This document shows positions 9,007 through 18,134 of a stretch of DNA of 64,000 nt, piece after piece. The notes below the pieces were generated by a model, which ran no database searches, was not told the DNA's origin, and was given only the letters and a program-made list of their open reading frames with translations. The translations under genes and the position numbers were made by a program. Source of the stretch: Novosphingobium piscinae (GTDB taxonomy: Bacteria > Pseudomonadota > Alphaproteobacteria > Sphingomonadales > Sphingomonadaceae); NCBI RefSeq assembly GCF_014230355.1, contig NZ_JACLAX010000008.1, forward strand, positions 107,606-171,605, written 5' to 3'. The first letter of the stretch is position 1; the number at the start of each line of letters is the position of its first letter.

Positions 9007-10095
9007 ATGACCCGGTCCTTCCCGTTTTTCCGCATGAGTGTGGTGAGTGCTGCTGCCCTGGCCCTGGGTCCGGCCATGGCGCAGCAGGGCACCGTCCCCG
9101 AACCGGAAGCCGCCATGGCCGATGCGCCGGGAACGGCCCTTCCGGCGCAGGCAGACAGTGCCTTCCGGGCCTATCTCCAGCTGCTGGCGGCGCGGGCGCG
9201 CGGCGAAGGCGTGAGCGAGCCGACGATCCAGGTGATGACCGCCGGGCTCACCCCAAACCCGCGGGTTATCGCGCTCGACCGCGCCCAGCCCGGTGCATCG
9301 CCCAGCACGATCCCGGCCTTCGCGCCCTATCGCCGCACTCATGTCGACGCAGCCCGGATCGGGGCAGGGCGGACGATGTACGCCAGCCTGGCAGGGCTCA
9401 TCCCGCAGATCGAGGCGCGCTATGGCGTGCCCGCGCCGATCCTGCTGGCGATCTGGGGGCACGAGACCAATTACGGGCGCTACACCGGCGATTTCGACCT
9501 CGCCCGCTCGCTGGCCACGCTCGCCTACGAGGGGCGCCGCCGCGAGCTGTTCGCCGCGGAGTTCGTCGCGGTGCTCAAGATGGCGGACCAGGGTGTGCCG
9601 CGCAGCCGGCTGAAGGGCTCGTGGGCGGGGGCCTTCGGCAATCCGCAGTTCCTGCCCAGCATGTACCTGCGGCTCGCGGTCGATGGCGATGGCGACGGCC
9701 AGCGCGATATCTGGAGCAGCCGGGCCGACACGCTGGCCTCGATCGCCAACTATTTCCGCGATGCCGGGTGGCGTCCCGGGCAGCCGTGGGGGGTTGCCGC
9801 GAGCGTTCCGGCCGGGTTTGATCGCGCCGCGGTGGCGAGCCGGCTGACGGCGCCAGAGTGTCCGCGCGTCCATGCCCGCCACTCGCGCTGGCGCACAATC
9901 CGCGAATGGCGTGCCAGCGGGGTCACTCCGCTCGGCCCGATGGCCGACGACGTGCTTGCCAGCCTGATCGAACCTGATGGCCCGGGGCAGACCGCCTACC
10001 TGTTAACCGGGAATTATCGGGTCATCCTCGAATACAACTGCTCGAACTTCTACGCTTTGTCAGTGGGGTTGCTTGCAGATGAAATCGCGCGCTGA
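9007..10095 (+). CDS. MltB-type lytic murein transglycosylase
   Basis: Cleaves the glycan strand of peptidoglycan with formation of 1,6-anhydro ends, in the periplasm. The 362-residue protein has a signal peptide (VVSAAALALGPAMAQ) and the SLT_2/MltB domain: APILLAIWGHETNYGRYTG contains the catalytic Glu, followed by ARSLATLAYEGRR, SWAGAFGNPQFLPS and DGDGDGQRDIW. The end matches proteins of this family without an extra peptidoglycan-binding domain. The frame is open further upstream but the ATG at 9007 begins the signal peptide. Its 3' end overlaps the RlpA-like gene by 17 bases, so the two are co-transcribed. Confidence 0.9.
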   Translation: MTRSFPFFRMSVVSAAALALGPAMAQQGTVPEPEAAMADAPGTALPAQADSAFRAYLQLLAARARGEGVSEPTIQVMTAGLTPNPRVIALDRAQPGASPSTIPAFAPYRRTHVDAARIGAGRTMYASLAGLIPQIEARYGVPAPILLAIWGHETNYGRYTGDFDLARSLATLAYEGRRRELFAAEFVAVLKMADQGVPRSRLKGSWAGAFGNPQFLPSMYLRLAVDGDGDGQRDIWSSRADTLASIANYFRDAGWRPGQPWGVAASVPAGFDRAAVASRLTAPECPRVHARHSRWRTIREWRASGVTPLGPMADDVLASLIEPDGPGQTAYLLTGNYRVILEYNCSNFYALSVGLLADEIAR

Positions 10096-11086
10096 CCGTT
10101 TTTCGCGGGGTCTGTTGACCACGATGGCCCTGCTGACCGGTGCGCTGCTGCCCGATGGCCCGGCGCTCGCCCGCGACAAGGCCCCGCCGCCGCCGGCAAC
10201 CGGCCCTGCCGCCGACTACCCGATCGTGCTGGGCGCGCCCTTTGTAGTCGACGGGGTGACCTATACCCCGGTCGACGTGATGAACTACGACCAGGTCGGC
10301 TACGCCCTGATCGACCCGGCCGGCGGTGACCGGATCAGCCTGGCGCACCGCACGCTGCCGCTGCCGAGCTACGTCGAGGTGACTTCGCTGCGAACCGGCA
10401 AGACCATCCTGGTCCGGGCGGAACGGCGCGGGCCGATGACCGGGGCTGGGCTCGTCGCGCTTTCGCCCGCCGCGGCTGCACAGCTCGGCACCAGCGAGGC
10501 GCGCACGCCGATCCGCATCCGCCGGGTCAACCCGGCCGAGCCTGAGCGCGCCTTGCTGCGCGCCGGCCAGCGTGCTGCCGACCGGATGGACACGCCGATG
10601 TCGCTGGTCGGCGTATTGATGCGCAAGCTCGAACCGGCAGGGCAGCCTCCCGCACCGGCTGCGGCGCCAACCACTGCGGCGGTAGCCGCGCCAGCGCCAG
10701 CCTCAGCAGCCAAGCGGCCCGCGGTGATGCCGCCCAGCCTGAAGCCGGCGGCGGCGGCAGCGATCCCACCCGCTCCGAAGCCCGCCACCCAGCTTGCGCC
10801 GCAGCCTGTCGTCAAGCCGGTCGTGCCCATGGCTCCGCCCATCGCCCGTCCGGTCGCGTCGGCAGCACCGGTCAGCAGTGGGCCCTTCGTGGTCCAGGTC
10901 GGCGCCTATTCCAGCCGGACCAACGCGGCGGCCGTGGCGGCTCGCGTCGGCGGGGGGGTTAGCCCAGCCGGGCGCCTCTTCCGCGTGCGCATCAGCGGCC
11001 TCACCAGCCAGGCACAGGCCAGCGCCGCCCTCGCCAAGGTGCGGGCTGCGGGCTATACCCAAGCCCGAATCCAGCGCGCCGACTGA
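10079..11086 (+). CDS. RlpA-like double-psi barrel protein with C-terminal SPOR domain
   Basis: Exported, probably septal, envelope protein of 335 residues. An N-terminal hydrophobic signal (LLTTMALLTGALLPDGPALA) is followed by an RlpA-like region (DRISLAHRTLPLPSYVEV, then GKTILVRAERRGPM), a long Ala/Pro linker, and a SPOR domain (GPFVVQVGAYSSRTNAAAV to the end) that binds denuded glycan strands. The RlpA-like part keeps AHRTLP but has ERRGP where active RlpA proteins usually show DRGP, so lytic activity is uncertain. The ATG at 10079 is used; TTG lies 6 bases before it. It overlaps the transglycosylase gene and is followed by a D,D-carboxypeptidase, giving a wall-remodelling group. Confidence 0.82.
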   Translation: MKSRADRFSRGLLTTMALLTGALLPDGPALARDKAPPPPATGPAADYPIVLGAPFVVDGVTYTPVDVMNYDQVGYALIDPAGGDRISLAHRTLPLPSYVEVTSLRTGKTILVRAERRGPMTGAGLVALSPAAAAQLGTSEARTPIRIRRVNPAEPERALLRAGQRAADRMDTPMSLVGVLMRKLEPAGQPPAPAAAPTTAAVAAPAPASAAKRPAVMPPSLKPAAAAAIPPAPKPATQLAPQPVVKPVVPMAPPIARPVASAAPVSSGPFVVQVGAYSSRTNAAAVAARVGGGVSPAGRLFRVRISGLTSQAQASAALAKVRAAGYTQARIQRAD

Positions 11087-11134
11087 TCGCCCCTCGGGCC
11101 CGGGCGGCGCGCCGCCGCATAGCCCGGAGCCACC

Positions 11135-12340
11135 TTGACCCGCACGCCTGCCGCCCTGCTGGCCACCACCCTGCTCGTTGCCGCGCTGCCGCTCGTTCCG
11201 GCTGACGGGCAGTTGCGGCCGCGGCCAGCCCCCGCGATGGCAACCCCCGCCGATCCGGCCATGGTCCCGCCCGAGGTCGCCGCCGTTCCGGTCGCCCTGC
11301 TGGTCGATCTTGGCTCGGGTCAGGTACTGTATGCCAAGGAACCCGACCGGCGCTTCGTTCCGGCCTCGATCACCAAGGTCATGACGCTCTACGTCGCCTT
11401 CGAGCTGCTTTCGCGGGGTCAGCTACGCCCAGATCAGGTCTTCCGGATGAGCGAGGGCGCCTACCGTCAGTGGCACGCGGTCGGCTCGACCATGTTCATC
11501 GACCGCGACCACCCCGTCACGGTCCATGACCTGCTGATGGGCATCGCCAACGTCTCGGCCAACGACGGCTGCGTGGTCCTGGCCGAAGGGGCGGCGGGAT
11601 CGGTGCCCAACTGGCTCGCCCTGATGAACGCCGAAGCGCGCCGGCTGGGGATGAAGGACAGCCACTTCGGCACGCCCAACGGCTGGATGGATGAAGGGCA
11701 GACTTTCGTCTCGGCGCATGACCTGGCCGTGTTGGCCCAAGCCATGATTACCCGGCATCCCGATCTCTACCACGCCTATATCGGCCACCCGACGATGACG
11801 TGGAACGGCATCACCCAGCGCAACCACGATCCGATCCTGGGCAAGCTGGAAGGCGCGGACGGGATCAAGACCGGGTTCACCAATCAGGCCGGCTATGGCT
11901 TCCTCGGATCAGCCGAGCGGCAGAGCCGGAGGCTGGTCATGGTGATCGGCGGAGCCTACACCCCGAAGGATCGGGCGGGCGCCGCCGAGGCGCTGATGAA
12001 CTGGGGCTTCGCGGCGTTCGACAGCCGTACCCTGTTCCCGGCAGGGGCCGTGGTGGGCACGGCGCAGGTGCAGGATGGCGAGGCACGCAGCCTCCCGCTG
12101 GTGGCCTCGGGCGCGATCTCGGCGGCCAGCCCCCGCGGCACGCGCGCACCGGTCCAGCTGCGGATCGTCTATGACGGGCCACTCGAGGCGCCTGTCCGCA
12201 AAGGTGATATCGTCGCCCAGCTTGAGATCACCGTCGGCGGTCAGGCGCCGCACCGGGTGCCGCTGGCCGCTGGCGCCGACGTGCCGCGTGCCGGTCTGCT
12301 GGCGCGGCTGCGGAACGGCGTGCTGGGCCTGTTCACGTGA
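11135..12340 (+). CDS. dac: D-alanyl-D-alanine carboxypeptidase (PBP5/6-like, S11)
   Basis: Periplasmic penicillin-binding protein that trims the terminal D-Ala from peptidoglycan stem peptides. The three active-site motifs are present: SITK (in PASITKVMTLYV), SAND (SxN, in NVSANDGCVV) and KTG (in GIKTGFTNQAGYG). The C-terminal ~100 residues form the PBP5-type beta domain, and a final amphipathic stretch could anchor the protein. The start is TTG at 11135, chosen because the signal peptide (PAALLATTLLVAALPLVPADG) begins there; the next ATG would remove it. The stop overlaps the tmk start by 4 bases (GTGA). Confidence 0.9.
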   Translation: MTRTPAALLATTLLVAALPLVPADGQLRPRPAPAMATPADPAMVPPEVAAVPVALLVDLGSGQVLYAKEPDRRFVPASITKVMTLYVAFELLSRGQLRPDQVFRMSEGAYRQWHAVGSTMFIDRDHPVTVHDLLMGIANVSANDGCVVLAEGAAGSVPNWLALMNAEARRLGMKDSHFGTPNGWMDEGQTFVSAHDLAVLAQAMITRHPDLYHAYIGHPTMTWNGITQRNHDPILGKLEGADGIKTGFTNQAGYGFLGSAERQSRRLVMVIGGAYTPKDRAGAAEALMNWGFAAFDSRTLFPAGAVVGTAQVQDGEARSLPLVASGAISAASPRGTRAPVQLRIVYDGPLEAPVRKGDIVAQLEITVGGQAPHRVPLAAGADVPRAGLLARLRNGVLGLFT

Positions 12341-12966
12341 GCGCTCCGGGGCGGTTCATCGCGCTCGAGGGCGGAGAGGGGGCCGGGAAGTCCACCCAGT
12401 GCCGCCTGCTGGCCGAGGCCCTGACGGCCCGTGGGATCGGCACGGTGGTCACGCGCGAGCCGGGCGGCACGGCGGGAGCCGAGACGATCCGCGGCCTGTT
12501 GCTCGGCACCGAGGGCGAGGGCTGGGGACCGCGCGCCGAGGCCCTGCTGTTCGCGGCCGCCCGCTCCGACCATGTCGAGCGCCTGATCCGCCCGGCCCTG
12601 GCCCGCGGCGAATGGGTCATCTGCGATCGCTTCGTGGATTCGAGCCGCGCCTATCAGGGCGGCGGAACGGCGCTCGGGGATGAAGATATCCTCGCGCTGC
12701 ACCGTATTGGCAGCGGCGGGCTGCTGCCTGACACGACCCTGCTCATCGAGGTTATCCCCGAGGTAGCCGCTGTAAGGCTCGATGCCCGCGATCAGGGGCG
12801 AGCCGACCGCATCGGTGGCCGCCCTGCCGACTATCACGCCGGCGTTGCCGCGCGGTTTGCCCGGATGGCGGCGGCCGAGCCGGCGCGCTTTGTGCGGATC
12901 GACGGTAATGGATCCCCGGAGCAGACCCATGCCGCGGTCTTGCATGCGCTGGGGTTGGAGACATGA
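12337..12966 (+). CDS. tmk: Thymidylate kinase
   Basis: Phosphorylates dTMP to dTDP. The 209-residue protein has the P-loop EGGEGAGKSTQ, the DR motif (WVICDRFVDSSRAYQGGG) and a LID region (DARDQGRADRIGG). The GTG start lies inside the stop of the carboxypeptidase gene and its own TGA overlaps the holB ATG (ATGA), so it sits in a tightly coupled chain. Length is normal for the family. Confidence 0.95.
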   Translation: MSAPGRFIALEGGEGAGKSTQCRLLAEALTARGIGTVVTREPGGTAGAETIRGLLLGTEGEGWGPRAEALLFAAARSDHVERLIRPALARGEWVICDRFVDSSRAYQGGGTALGDEDILALHRIGSGGLLPDTTLLIEVIPEVAAVRLDARDQGRADRIGGRPADYHAGVAARFARMAAAEPARFVRIDGNGSPEQTHAAVLHALGLET

Positions 12967-13919
12967 CCGGGCTTATCGGCCACGCGGAACCGTGGCGCGA
13001 ATGGCGCGCGGCACTGGCGTCCGGCCGCATGCACCACGCATGGATCCTGGCCGGGAGGCAGGGACTGGGCAAGGCAGGTTTCGCCCTGGCTGCCGCGCGC
13101 GAGCTGGTGGCCGAGCCCGGAGTGCCGCAGCCCGGGCTCCATCCCGACATCATCGTCCTCGAGCCCTTGCCCGCCAATGAGGATGAGGCGCGCAAGAGAG
13201 ACGAGGGCAAGCCCTATGCCACCAAGCGCAACATCTCGGTCGATCAGGTGCGGCAGATCCAGCACCGCCTGACCACCCGGCCCACGCTCGGCACTCGCCG
13301 TGCGATCGTGATCGACCCGGCCGACGATCTTGAGAAGAGTGCGGTCAACGCCCTGCTGAAGAGCCTGGAGGAGCCGCCGGCCGGCTGCGTGTTCCTGCTG
13401 GTCACCCATCGTCCCGGCCGCCTGCTCCCCACCATCCGCTCACGCTGCCGGACCTTGCGCTTTCCCACCCTGACAGCCGCAGATCTGGGACCGCTGCTGG
13501 CGCGGCTGGCGCCGCGGGCCACCGAGGCGACCCGCGCTGCCGCGATCGCCGCTGCCGATGGCTCTCCCGGAGCTGCGCTAGGCTTTGTCGAACAGGAACT
13601 CGGAGCGCTCCACGCCATCATGCTGCGCCTGCTGCACGAAGGTGATGAGCACTTTGTGCTGCGCGGCGAACTGGCGGCCGAGATCGGCGCCCGCCCCGAT
13701 CGCGAACGCCAGCTGGCCACGCTCGATCTGGCTCGGGCAGTGCTGGTGGAGTCGGTGTGCACCGCGCCGGGCCCACAGCAACCGCGGATCATCGAAGCCC
13801 ACGCCGCGCTGGCGACACTCACCGCCCAGGCGCCGACCTACAATTACGATCCGGGGCTGCTCGCGATGGAAATCGGCGGGTTGCTCGTCTCGGCCGCGCT
13901 CCCTAGAGAAGCGGCCTGA
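12963..13919 (+). CDS. holB: DNA polymerase III delta' subunit
   Basis: Clamp-loader subunit of the replicative polymerase. The 318-residue AAA+ protein shows a degenerate Walker A (AGRQGLGKAGFA), as delta' subunits do, a SLEEPP sensor-region motif, and IRSRCRTLRFPTL. The zinc-binding cysteines of gamma/tau are not visible, which is common in alphaproteobacterial delta'. ATG overlaps the tmk stop by 4 bases; metG follows after 20 bases. tmk-holB-metG-tatD is a widespread order. Confidence 0.92.
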   Translation: MTGLIGHAEPWREWRAALASGRMHHAWILAGRQGLGKAGFALAAARELVAEPGVPQPGLHPDIIVLEPLPANEDEARKRDEGKPYATKRNISVDQVRQIQHRLTTRPTLGTRRAIVIDPADDLEKSAVNALLKSLEEPPAGCVFLLVTHRPGRLLPTIRSRCRTLRFPTLTAADLGPLLARLAPRATEATRAAAIAAADGSPGAALGFVEQELGALHAIMLRLLHEGDEHFVLRGELAAEIGARPDRERQLATLDLARAVLVESVCTAPGPQQPRIIEAHAALATLTAQAPTYNYDPGLLAMEIGGLLVSAALPREAA

Positions 13920-13939
13920 CACCTCCAGACAGGCCGGAC

Positions 13940-15505
13940 ATGGGCGAACCCTACTACATCACGACCGCGATCTCGTATCCCAACGGCAAGCCGCACATCG
14001 GCCACGCCTACGAGGCGATCGCCGCCGACGTCATCGCCCGCTTCCAACGGCTTTGCGGCCGTACCGTCCGGTTCCAGACGGGGACCGACGAGCACGGCCT
14101 CAAAATGGCCCAGAAGGCCCGCGACCTGGGGCAGACTCCGAAGCAGCTGGCCGATGAAATGTCACAACATTTCATTGATATGTGTGATGTTTTGAACGTC
14201 AGCTATGACGTTTTCATCCGCACCACCGAAGCGCGCCACCACCAGGCTTCGCAGGAGCTGTGGCGGCGTATGCAGGCGAATGGCGATCTCTACCTCGACC
14301 GCTACGAGGGGTGGTACTCGGTCCGCGACGAGGCCTATTACGACGAAAGCGAACTGACCGTCGGGGAAGGGGGGCAGAAGCTCTCGCCCCAGGGTACCCC
14401 TGTCGAATGGACAGTCGAGGAAAGCTGGTTTTTCCGTCTCTCGGCCTATGCTGAGCGGCTGCTCGGGCTCTATCGCGACAATCCCGGCTTCATCCAGCCC
14501 GAGAGCCGCCGCAACGAGGTGCTGCGCTTTGTCGAAGGCGGCCTGCGCGACCTGTCGGTCTCGCGCACCAGCTTCGACTGGGGGGTCAAGGTTCCCGGCA
14601 GCGAGAACCATGTCATGTATGTCTGGGTCGACGCCCTGACGAATTATCTCACCGGGCTGGGTTTCCCCGAGGAAACTTCGACGGTGGAGACCTGGTGGCC
14701 CGCCGATCTGCATCTGATCGGCAAGGACATCGTCCGGTTCCACGCGGTCTACTGGCCCGCTTTCCTGATGAGCGCGGGCCTGCCGGTGCCGCGCCAGGTG
14801 TTTGGCCACGGCTTCTTGCTCAACCGCGGGCAGAAGGAATCGAAATCTCTCGGCAATGTTACCGATCCGCTCGACCTGGCTGATCGGTTCGGGGTGGACA
14901 CGCTGCGCTACTTCCTGTTGCGCGAGGTCGCCTTCGGGCAGGACGGGTCCTATTCGCCGGAGGCGATTGTCACCCGCGCCAATGCCGAGCTGGCCAACAG
15001 CTTCGGCAATCTGGTGCAGCGGGTCTGCTCCATGATCTTCAAGAACATGGACGGCGTGCTTCATGCCTTTGATGAAACTGAAGCCGATCGGACGCTGCGC
15101 CAGCTTGTGTCTGACGCCTGCCGCGTCGAACTGCCCCGCGAATTCGCCGCACTCAACTTCTCGGCCGGGATCGAGGCGTGGATGCGCGCCGTCTTCGCCT
15201 GCAACGCCTATATTGACGAGCAGGCCCCCTGGGCGCTGAAGAAGACCGATCCGGCGCGGATGGAAGCGGTGTTGCTCACCCTGTTCATGGCCATCCGCGA
15301 CCTGACCATCGCGATCAGCCCGGTCGTTCCTGCTGCGGCTGGAAAGGTGCTGGACCAGTTGAGCATTCCGGCCAGTGAGCGCGATCTGGCGGCATTGGAC
15401 GATCCGGCCTGGTTTGCCCGCCGCGTGGCCACAGGCGAGCCGCTGGGTCAGCCTGCCCCGGCCTTCCCACGGATCGAACTGCCCAGCGAGGACGCGGTGG
15501 CCTGA
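13940..15505 (+). CDS. metG: Methionyl-tRNA synthetase
   Basis: Class I synthetase of 521 residues. The HIGH signature is in GKPHIGHAYEAIAAD and the KMSKS loop appears as KESKSLGNV, a variant with Glu in place of Met. The connective insertion lacks an obvious four-cysteine zinc knuckle, which fits the zinc-free MetRS subtype. No C-terminal tRNA-binding EMAP domain is present. The TGA overlaps the tatD start by one base (TGATG). Confidence 0.95.
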   Translation: MGEPYYITTAISYPNGKPHIGHAYEAIAADVIARFQRLCGRTVRFQTGTDEHGLKMAQKARDLGQTPKQLADEMSQHFIDMCDVLNVSYDVFIRTTEARHHQASQELWRRMQANGDLYLDRYEGWYSVRDEAYYDESELTVGEGGQKLSPQGTPVEWTVEESWFFRLSAYAERLLGLYRDNPGFIQPESRRNEVLRFVEGGLRDLSVSRTSFDWGVKVPGSENHVMYVWVDALTNYLTGLGFPEETSTVETWWPADLHLIGKDIVRFHAVYWPAFLMSAGLPVPRQVFGHGFLLNRGQKESKSLGNVTDPLDLADRFGVDTLRYFLLREVAFGQDGSYSPEAIVTRANAELANSFGNLVQRVCSMIFKNMDGVLHAFDETEADRTLRQLVSDACRVELPREFAALNFSAGIEAWMRAVFACNAYIDEQAPWALKKTDPARMEAVLLTLFMAIRDLTIAISPVVPAAAGKVLDQLSIPASERDLAALDDPAWFARRVATGEPLGQPAPAFPRIELPSEDAVA

Positions 15506-16290
15506 TGCTGATCGATTCGCACTGCCACCTCAATTACAAAGGCCTGTGCGAGGATCAGTCGGGCGTACTGGCGCGCGCGCGGACGGCGGGGGTCTGCGGG
15601 TTCCTCAACATCTCCACCCGGCGCAGCGAATGGGCCGAGGTGATCGCCGTGGCCGAGCGTGAGCCGGATGTCTGGGCCAGCGTCGGCATCCACCCTCACG
15701 AGGCCGACCAGCACGCAGATCTCGGCGCCGAGGTGCTGCTCGGCGCGACCTGCCACCCGCGCGTGGTCGCGATCGGCGAGACCGGACTGGACTACTACTA
15801 CGACCACTCGGATCGGCAGGTGCAGCAGGATCTGTTCCGGGTGCATATCGGCGTGGCGCGTGAGACCGGACTGCCGCTGATCATCCACACCCGCGACGCC
15901 GAGGAGGACACCGCCCGGATCCTGCGCGAGGAAATGGGGAAGGGGGCCTTCCCCGCCCTGATCCACTGCTTCACCGCCTCGGCCGAATTCGGTGCCGAGA
16001 TGCTCGAACTGGGGCTGACCATCTCGCTTTCGGGGATCGTCACCTTCAAGAACGCGGTGGCGCTGCAGGACGTGGCCCGGACTGTTCCGGAAGATCGCCT
16101 GCTGGTCGAGACCGACGCCCCGTTCCTCGCTCCCGTCCCGCACCGGGGCAAGCCCTGCGAGCCCGCCTTCGTGGCCGATACCGCGCGCTTCGTCGCCGCC
16201 CTGCGCGGGACTACGCCAGAAGCCCTCGCGGCCACGACGACACGAAATTTTCACGCTTTGTTCTCCAAGGTCGGAGGGCAGGGCGCGTGA
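15505..16290 (+). CDS. TatD family metal-dependent hydrolase
   Basis: TIM-barrel hydrolase of 261 residues, of the TatD/YcfH type with DNase activity in studied members. Metal ligands are visible: SHCHLN at the N-terminus, AIGETGLDYYY, LPLIIHTRDAEEDT, ALIHCFTAS and LVETDAPFL. It is translationally coupled to metG and overlaps the next gene by 4 bases. Confidence 0.92.
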   Translation: MLIDSHCHLNYKGLCEDQSGVLARARTAGVCGFLNISTRRSEWAEVIAVAEREPDVWASVGIHPHEADQHADLGAEVLLGATCHPRVVAIGETGLDYYYDHSDRQVQQDLFRVHIGVARETGLPLIIHTRDAEEDTARILREEMGKGAFPALIHCFTASAEFGAEMLELGLTISLSGIVTFKNAVALQDVARTVPEDRLLVETDAPFLAPVPHRGKPCEPAFVADTARFVAALRGTTPEALAATTTRNFHALFSKVGGQGA

Positions 16291-17069
16291 AGCTGATCAT
16301 GTTGGGTTCGGGAACCTCGACCGGCGTGCCCCGGATCGGCGGTGCCGATGGCCGCGGCGACTGGGGCGATTGCGATCCGGCCGAGCCGCGAAACCGGCGC
16401 TCGAGGGTCTCGATCGTGGTCGAGAGCAAGGCCGGTGCACGCCTGCTGGTCGACACGTCACCCGATCTGCGCGCGCAGTTGCTGGCGAACGGGATCGACC
16501 GGATCGACGCAGTGTTCTGGACCCACGACCATGCCGATCACACCCACGGCATCGATGACCTGCGCCCGATGCGCTACGGCCGCGGGGCGCCATTGCCCGG
16601 TTATGGCCACGAAGAAACCGTCAGGCGATTGCGCAGCCGCTTCGGTTACGTTTTCGCTGGACAGCATGGCTACCACACCATCTGCACGATCGACACGCTC
16701 GACCGCCTGCGGCTGTGCGCCGGATTCGGCGTACGTTGGTGCCAGATGGACCATGGACCGGCGCAGAGCACTGCCTACCGGTTCGATGCCGACGGCCGCT
16801 CGATCGGCTATGCGACCGATTTCAGCGCGATCAACCGCGAGATGGTCGACCTGTTCGACGGTTGCGACCTTCTGGTAGTCGACTGCCTGCGCCGCGAGCC
16901 ACATCCAACCCACGCGCATCTCGGCATGGCGCTCGAACTGGCCGCGGCGGCGCGGGTCGGCCGCGCGGTGCTGACTCACATGGATCGCTCGATGGACTAT
17001 GCCGCGCTCGGCGCCGAGGTGCCCAGCCACGTGCTGGTCGGCTATGACGGGCTTGTGCTCGAGGCATGA
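16287..17069 (+). CDS. MBL-fold metallohydrolase (PhnP/RNase Z-like)
   Basis: Metallo-beta-lactamase-fold enzyme of 260 residues. The HxHxDH signature is THDHADHTHG, with further ligands in MDHGPAQ, YATDFSA, VVDCLRREPHPTHA and LTHMDRSMDY. The GSGTSTGVPRIG start is typical of the PhnP-like phosphodiesterase group often found after tatD in alphaproteobacteria; substrate is not known. It begins with GTG inside the tatD stop. Confidence 0.88.
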   Translation: MKLIMLGSGTSTGVPRIGGADGRGDWGDCDPAEPRNRRSRVSIVVESKAGARLLVDTSPDLRAQLLANGIDRIDAVFWTHDHADHTHGIDDLRPMRYGRGAPLPGYGHEETVRRLRSRFGYVFAGQHGYHTICTIDTLDRLRLCAGFGVRWCQMDHGPAQSTAYRFDADGRSIGYATDFSAINREMVDLFDGCDLLVVDCLRREPHPTHAHLGMALELAAAARVGRAVLTHMDRSMDYAALGAEVPSHVLVGYDGLVLEA

Positions 17070-17251
17070 CCCCGCGGCTACCCGACGGCGATACGATCGT
17101 CGCGATGGCGGGCCTCGTCATGTCACTGTTCCTCGTCTCACGCAGCAGCGCGCTGCAGCAGTTGAGCGGCCAGCGGCGGGTTGTCTATGCGGTGGTGTGG
17201 GCCGTGCTGATCGGCGCGTTGGCGGCGCTGGCGGCCCGGTTCGGAGGCTAG
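17066..17251 (+). CDS. Small membrane protein of unknown function
   Basis: 61 residues with two hydrophobic segments (about 12-24 and 41-57) and a short basic middle (SGQRRVVYA), so probably a two-helix inner-membrane protein. It overlaps the preceding gene by ATGA. The coupling and composition support a real gene. Similar tiny proteins occur at the end of this gene string in sphingomonads, but none has a known role. Confidence 0.65.
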   Translation: MTPRLPDGDTIVAMAGLVMSLFLVSRSSALQQLSGQRRVVYAVVWAVLIGALAALAARFGG

Positions 17252-17295
17252 GGCGCCCTATGCGCTCCCCCGTCCTTACCCCAGTCCAAATTAAC

Positions 17296-17309
17296 ATAAT
17301 GTGCATTAT
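17296..17309. promoter_or_regulatory. AT-rich palindrome upstream of mazG
   Basis: ATAATG and CATTAT are perfect inverted halves around TG, within a 30-base AT-rich stretch (from TTAACATAAT to ACAATAAAAG) that stands out in a GC-rich region. It lies 22 bases before the mazG ATG, so it may be a promoter element or operator. The TTAAC part also resembles a CtrA half-site. Confidence 0.4.
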
Positions 17310-17330
17310 CACAATAAAAGGTCCGCGACG

Positions 17331-18113
17331 ATGACCCCACCCGCCGAGACACCCGCCCTGTCGCGTCTGCTAGCGATCATGGCGCGTCTGCGCGATCCGG
17401 AACGCGGCTGTGACTGGGACGTGGCGCAGACCTTCGCGACGATCGCGCCCTATACGATCGAGGAAGCCTATGAAGTGGCCGACGCGATCGAGCGCAACGA
17501 CATGGCCGCGCTGCGGGACGAGCTGGGCGATCTGCTGCTGCAGGTCGTCTTCCACGCGAGAATGGCCGAGGAAGCCGGCCTGTTCGCTTTCGACGACGTC
17601 GCCGCCGCGATCGCCGACAAGCTCGAATACCGCCATCCGCACGTGTTCGGGACAGACACCACCGTGGAGCAGCCGCGTGAGGAGCGCTGGGAGCAGCTCA
17701 AGGCCGCGGAACGCGCCGCTCGGGGGGCGACATCGGCGCTCGCCGGGGTTGCCTTGGCACTGCCCGCGCTGATGCGCGCCGAGAAGCTGCAGAAGCGCGC
17801 AGCGCGGGTCGGGTTCGACTGGGAGGATCCGGCGGGACCAGCCGACAAGGTGCGCGAGGAGTTGGACGAACTGCGTGCTGCGGGATCGGATGCCGAACGC
17901 GTGGAGGAAGCCGGTGACCTCCTGTTCGCTGCGGTCAACGCTGTGCGGGTCTATGGCATCGCGCCCGAAGAAGCCCTGCGTGCGGCCAATGCCAAGTTCG
18001 AGCGCCGCTTCCAGGCCATGGAGGCGCTTGCCGGGCAGGACGGTGAGGATTTCGCCGCCCTGCCGATCGCCCGGCAGGAAGCACTCTGGCAGCGGGTCAA
18101 GGCAGCCGAGTAA
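17331..18113 (+). CDS. mazG: Nucleoside triphosphate pyrophosphohydrolase MazG
   Basis: Hydrolyses (d)NTPs to monophosphates and pyrophosphate. 260 residues, with two MazG-type all-alpha repeats: the first carries the metal-binding ExxE-type motif in EEAYEVADAIE and DELGDLLLQVVFHARMAEE, followed by YRHPHVFG; the second contains VEEAGDLLFAAVNAVRVYG. The ATG at 17331 is chosen because the family starts with LSRLLAIMARLRDPERGCDWD shortly after. It ends 21 bases from the convergent hflX gene. Confidence 0.93.
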   Translation: MTPPAETPALSRLLAIMARLRDPERGCDWDVAQTFATIAPYTIEEAYEVADAIERNDMAALRDELGDLLLQVVFHARMAEEAGLFAFDDVAAAIADKLEYRHPHVFGTDTTVEQPREERWEQLKAAERAARGATSALAGVALALPALMRAEKLQKRAARVGFDWEDPAGPADKVREELDELRAAGSDAERVEEAGDLLFAAVNAVRVYGIAPEEALRAANAKFERRFQAMEALAGQDGEDFAALPIARQEALWQRVKAAE

Positions 18114-18134
18114 CCCGGCGCCGGTCGATGACCG

